16,029 nt of DNA from FACHB-1406 sp034189065. GTDB taxonomy: Bacteria; Cyanobacteriota; Cyanobacteriia; Cyanobacteriales; Spirulinaceae. The notes beneath the pieces were generated by a model. The model was given only the letters and a program-made list of their open reading frames with translations, was not told the DNA's origin and ran no database searches. The stretch lies in contig JAXHVQ010000142.1 of NCBI GenBank assembly GCA_034189065.1, forward strand, positions 1 through 16,029. Direction: 5' to 3'. Shown here in pieces: positions 13,998-16,029 of this stretch (positions are counted from its first letter, which is position 1; the number at the start of each line of letters is the position of its first letter). Made by a program: the position numbers and the translations under genes.

Positions 13998-14366
13998 ATT
14001 GGACTGTGGATACTTACGCATAGCCTCTATTTGTAGCACAGCTTTCACTATTAATAAATGTGACAAACATATCTAAAATTAGCAAAAGTGTGTATAGTTT
14101 TGATCGGCTGTCCCGCGCGTAAAATTAAGGTCAGAACTTACGCAACAACGCTAGCAGTAACGGTGCGTTACGCTGCGCTAACGGCACCCTACATCTGGTG
14201 ACTGTGCGTAAGTCCTAAAGGCGTTGGAAATGCGGATCGAGTCGGTCAAAATTGAAGCCAGAAGGTTCTCGCGCGATCGCGCATCCGGCAAAAAGGTGCG
14301 CGAGGGCAGGCGATCGCGCTAGCCTAGAAAAGAAAAAACCAACTTATATCTGCACCGTTAACATTA
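13998..14366. other. Intergenic region between divergent NACHT and peptidase genes
   Basis: No gene is seen. The part near the NACHT gene is AT-rich and should hold its promoter, but no clear -35/-10 pair could be assigned. An isolated ACTTACGCA (14012-14020) matches the arms of the MITE-like element at 14133-14216. Several HIP1-like GCGATCGC sites lie between 14270 and 14320. TTATAT at 14344-14349 is a possible -10 box for the peptidase gene. Confidence 0.45.
14133..14216. mobile_element. MITE-like palindromic element, 84 bp
   Basis: Terminal inverted repeats AGAACTTACGCA (14133-14144) and TGCGTAAGTCCT (14205-14216) match at 11 of 12 positions. Inside are two mutually exclusive hairpins: GTAACG/CGTTAC (14157-14162 with 14166-14171) and a longer imperfect palindrome opening with GGTGC and closing with GCACC (14162-14188). 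It encodes no protein. GTGCGTTACGCTNCGCTAACG-type palindromes and ACTTACGCA ends are familiar from cyanobacterial miniature elements, so it is probably a non-autonomous transposon relic moved by a transposase elsewhere. No target-site duplication is evident. Confidence 0.6.
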
Positions 14367-16029
14367 ATGGTAAGTACGACTGCTCCCGCAAACCCTCTCC
14401 TTCTCGGCCAAGGTCTTCCTCCCTTCGATAAAATCCAGCCAGAACACATCGTTCCCGGCATTACGCAGCTTCTCGCCCAACTCGAAGACCAACTGGCAAC
14501 CCTCGAAACCCACGTGACTCCAACTTGGCACGGTGTCGCCGAATCCCTCGCCACTCTCTCAGAACGTCTCCGATGGAGTTGGGGCATTGTCGGACATTTA
14601 ATGGGGGTCAAAAATAGTCCCGAATTGAGGGAAGCTTACGAAACCATCCAGCCTAACCTCGTCCAATTTTCCAATAAAGCCAGTCAAAGCCAGCCCATTT
14701 ATCAGGCGTTTAAAGCCTTGGCTAATAGCGAAGAATGGCAAACCCTCGAACCTGCCCAAAAACGCATCGTTGAGGCGGCAATCCGCGACGCAGAACTGTC
14801 GGGTGTCGGACTCGAAGGCGAAACGCGGGATCAATTCAACCAAATTCAACTGGAATTAGCCGAACTCGCAACAAAATTCTCCAATCACGTTCTCGATGCG
14901 ACTAAAGCGTTTGCCCTGAAACTCGCGCGTCCCGAAGAAGTAGAGGGTTTGCCCGACAGTTGGTTGAGTTTAGCCGCCCAAACCGCGCGCGATCGAGGCG
15001 AAGAAAATGCGACTCCTGAAAATGGTCCTTGGATTGTCACCTTAGACTTTCCCAGTTTCTACCCCTTCATGCAGCACAGCACCCGCCGAGACTTACGAGA
15101 AAAGGTCTATCGTGCCTATATCAGTCGCGCCTCAACGGGAGAGTTAGACAACACGGAGATCGTCTCTCGAATTTTGGAGTTGCGCCAACAAAAGGCTCAA
15201 TTATTGGGCTTTTCCAGCTACGCTGAATTAAGTCTCGCTCGGAAAATGGCACCCAATGTCGTAGCAGTCGAAAATTTGCTCGAAGAGTTGCGCCAGGTGA
15301 GTTACGATGCAGCCCAACAAGAAGTTGAAGAACTCAAAGCATTTGCCAAACTCGACGATTTTAAACTGTGGGATGTGGCATTTTGGTCGGAACGGCAGCG
15401 AGAAGCTAAATTTGCCTTTAATGCTGAAGAGTTGCGCCCCTATTTTCCCCTACCTCAAGTTTTAGAAGGATTATTTGGGTTGGCAAAGCGTATTTTTGGC
15501 ATCACCATTTCTCCTGCCGATGGGGAAGCCCCCGTGTGGCACGAAAGCGTGCGTTACTTCCGAGTCAGCGACGAAGGGGGGAATGCGATCGCGCACTTCT
15601 ATCTCGATCCCTACAGTCGTCCGGGAGAGAAGCGGGGAGGCGCTTGGATGGACGATTGTCTCGGACGTGGGAAAATGAGACAAGAAGGCGAAACTCATTT
15701 GCGTTTGCCCGTTGCCTACCTCGTGTGCAACCAAACGCCGCCTGTAGACGGAAAGCCGAGTCTGATGACCTTTGAAGAGGTGACGACGCTGTTTCACGAA
15801 TTCGGACACGGGTTGCAGCATATGCTGACGCGGGTGGACTATTCCGGTGCGGCGGGTATTAATAATGTGGAGTGGGACGCGGTGGAATTGCCCAGTCAGT
15901 TTATGGAAAACTGGTGTTACGATCGCGCGACGCTATTTGGGATGGCGAAACATTATCAAACCGGCGAACCGCTACCCGAAGAATATTACCAGAAGTTATT
16001 AGCCGCGCGCAATTATATGAGCGGTTCGG
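14367..16029 (+). CDS. prlC: M3 family metallopeptidase, oligopeptidase A type (3' end outside window)
   Basis: The frame is open from ATG 14367 to the window edge, giving 554 codons; the family is usually close to 700 residues, so about 145 are missing. It is a cytoplasmic zinc endopeptidase that degrades short peptides. The thermolysin-like motif HEFGH spans 477-481 (H477 and H481 bind zinc, E478 is catalytic), and E507 in AVELPSQ fits the third zinc ligand at the spacing seen in thimet oligopeptidase. The helical N-terminal half (about 1-330) and the segment FYLDPYSRPGEKRGGAWM are typical of the oligopeptidase A branch. There is no signal peptide and no Shine-Dalgarno; an in-frame stop at 14325-14327 rules out a longer upstream start. 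It is divergent from the NACHT gene. It looks like a chromosomal housekeeping gene at the island edge. Confidence 0.92.
   Translation, partial: MVSTTAPANPLLLGQGLPPFDKIQPEHIVPGITQLLAQLEDQLATLETHVTPTWHGVAESLATLSERLRWSWGIVGHLMGVKNSPELREAYETIQPNLVQFSNKASQSQPIYQAFKALANSEEWQTLEPAQKRIVEAAIRDAELSGVGLEGETRDQFNQIQLELAELATKFSNHVLDATKAFALKLARPEEVEGLPDSWLSLAAQTARDRGEENATPENGPWIVTLDFPSFYPFMQHSTRRDLREKVYRAYISRASTGELDNTEIVSRILELRQQKAQLLGFSSYAELSLARKMAPNVVAVENLLEELRQVSYDAAQQEVEELKAFAKLDDFKLWDVAFWSERQREAKFAFNAEELRPYFPLPQVLEGLFGLAKRIFGITISPADGEAPVWHESVRYFRVSDEGGNAIAHFYLDPYSRPGEKRGGAWMDDCLGRGKMRQEGETHLRLPVAYLVCNQTPPVDGKPSLMTFEEVTTLFHEFGHGLQHMLTRVDYSGAAGINNVEWDAVELPSQFMENWCYDRATLFGMAKHYQTGEPLPEEYYQKLLAARNYMSGS

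Noticed and set aside
14324..14611. 95-codon minus-strand frame upstream of and over the peptidase
   Set aside because: It overlaps the well-supported M3 peptidase start antisense and has no recognisable features.

Overview
This looks like a piece of a cyanobacterial chromosome, probably from a filamentous or other large-genome species. The palindrome GCGATCGC (the cyanobacterial HIP1 octamer) recurs throughout. Intergenic DNA carries short tandem repeats and small palindromic elements of the kind common in cyanobacteria. The proteins are typical of cyanobacteria: very long soluble PAS/GAF histidine kinases, multi-receiver GGDEF regulators and NACHT-type STAND NTPases. The species cannot be read from the sequence.

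Left half (1-8677), a signalling cluster. A 798-residue regulator (385-2781, +) joins receiver, OmpR-type DNA-binding, Hpt, two more receivers and a GGEEF diguanylate cyclase. Convergent to it, across two adjacent tandem-repeat tracts, is an EAL phosphodiesterase (2980-4101, -). Its N-terminus is a histidine-kinase dimerisation domain in which the phosphoacceptor His is Tyr. Divergent from the EAL gene, across a 136-bp region, is a 1479-residue soluble hybrid kinase (4238-8677, +) with an intact version of the same dimerisation helix. Together they encode a c-di-GMP synthase, a c-di-GMP hydrolase and a kinase with receiver and Hpt modules, which is enough for a local phosphorelay that sets c-di-GMP and perhaps transcription. 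The links between them are inferred.

Middle and right (8622-14216), an accessory island. Four ~90-bp tandem repeats, each with a hairpin and three with a clear Shine-Dalgarno-like end, begin inside the kinase's last codons and supply the ribosome binding site of a 779-residue NACHT NTPase (8989-11328, +). Then come a palindromic element, a 78-residue small protein (11463-11699, +) and, convergent, a second and unrelated NACHT protein (11739-13940, -). The second protein carries an Ala/Asn/Tyr-rich repeat and has a leader that can fold over its start codon. Prokaryotic NACHT/STAND NTPases are often antiphage defence proteins, so a defence role is likely but not shown. A MITE-like element (14133-14216) closes the island.

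Right end (14367-16029): the first ~554 codons of a housekeeping M3 metallopeptidase (oligopeptidase A type), cut by the window edge. No tRNA, rRNA, CRISPR array or transposase gene was seen.
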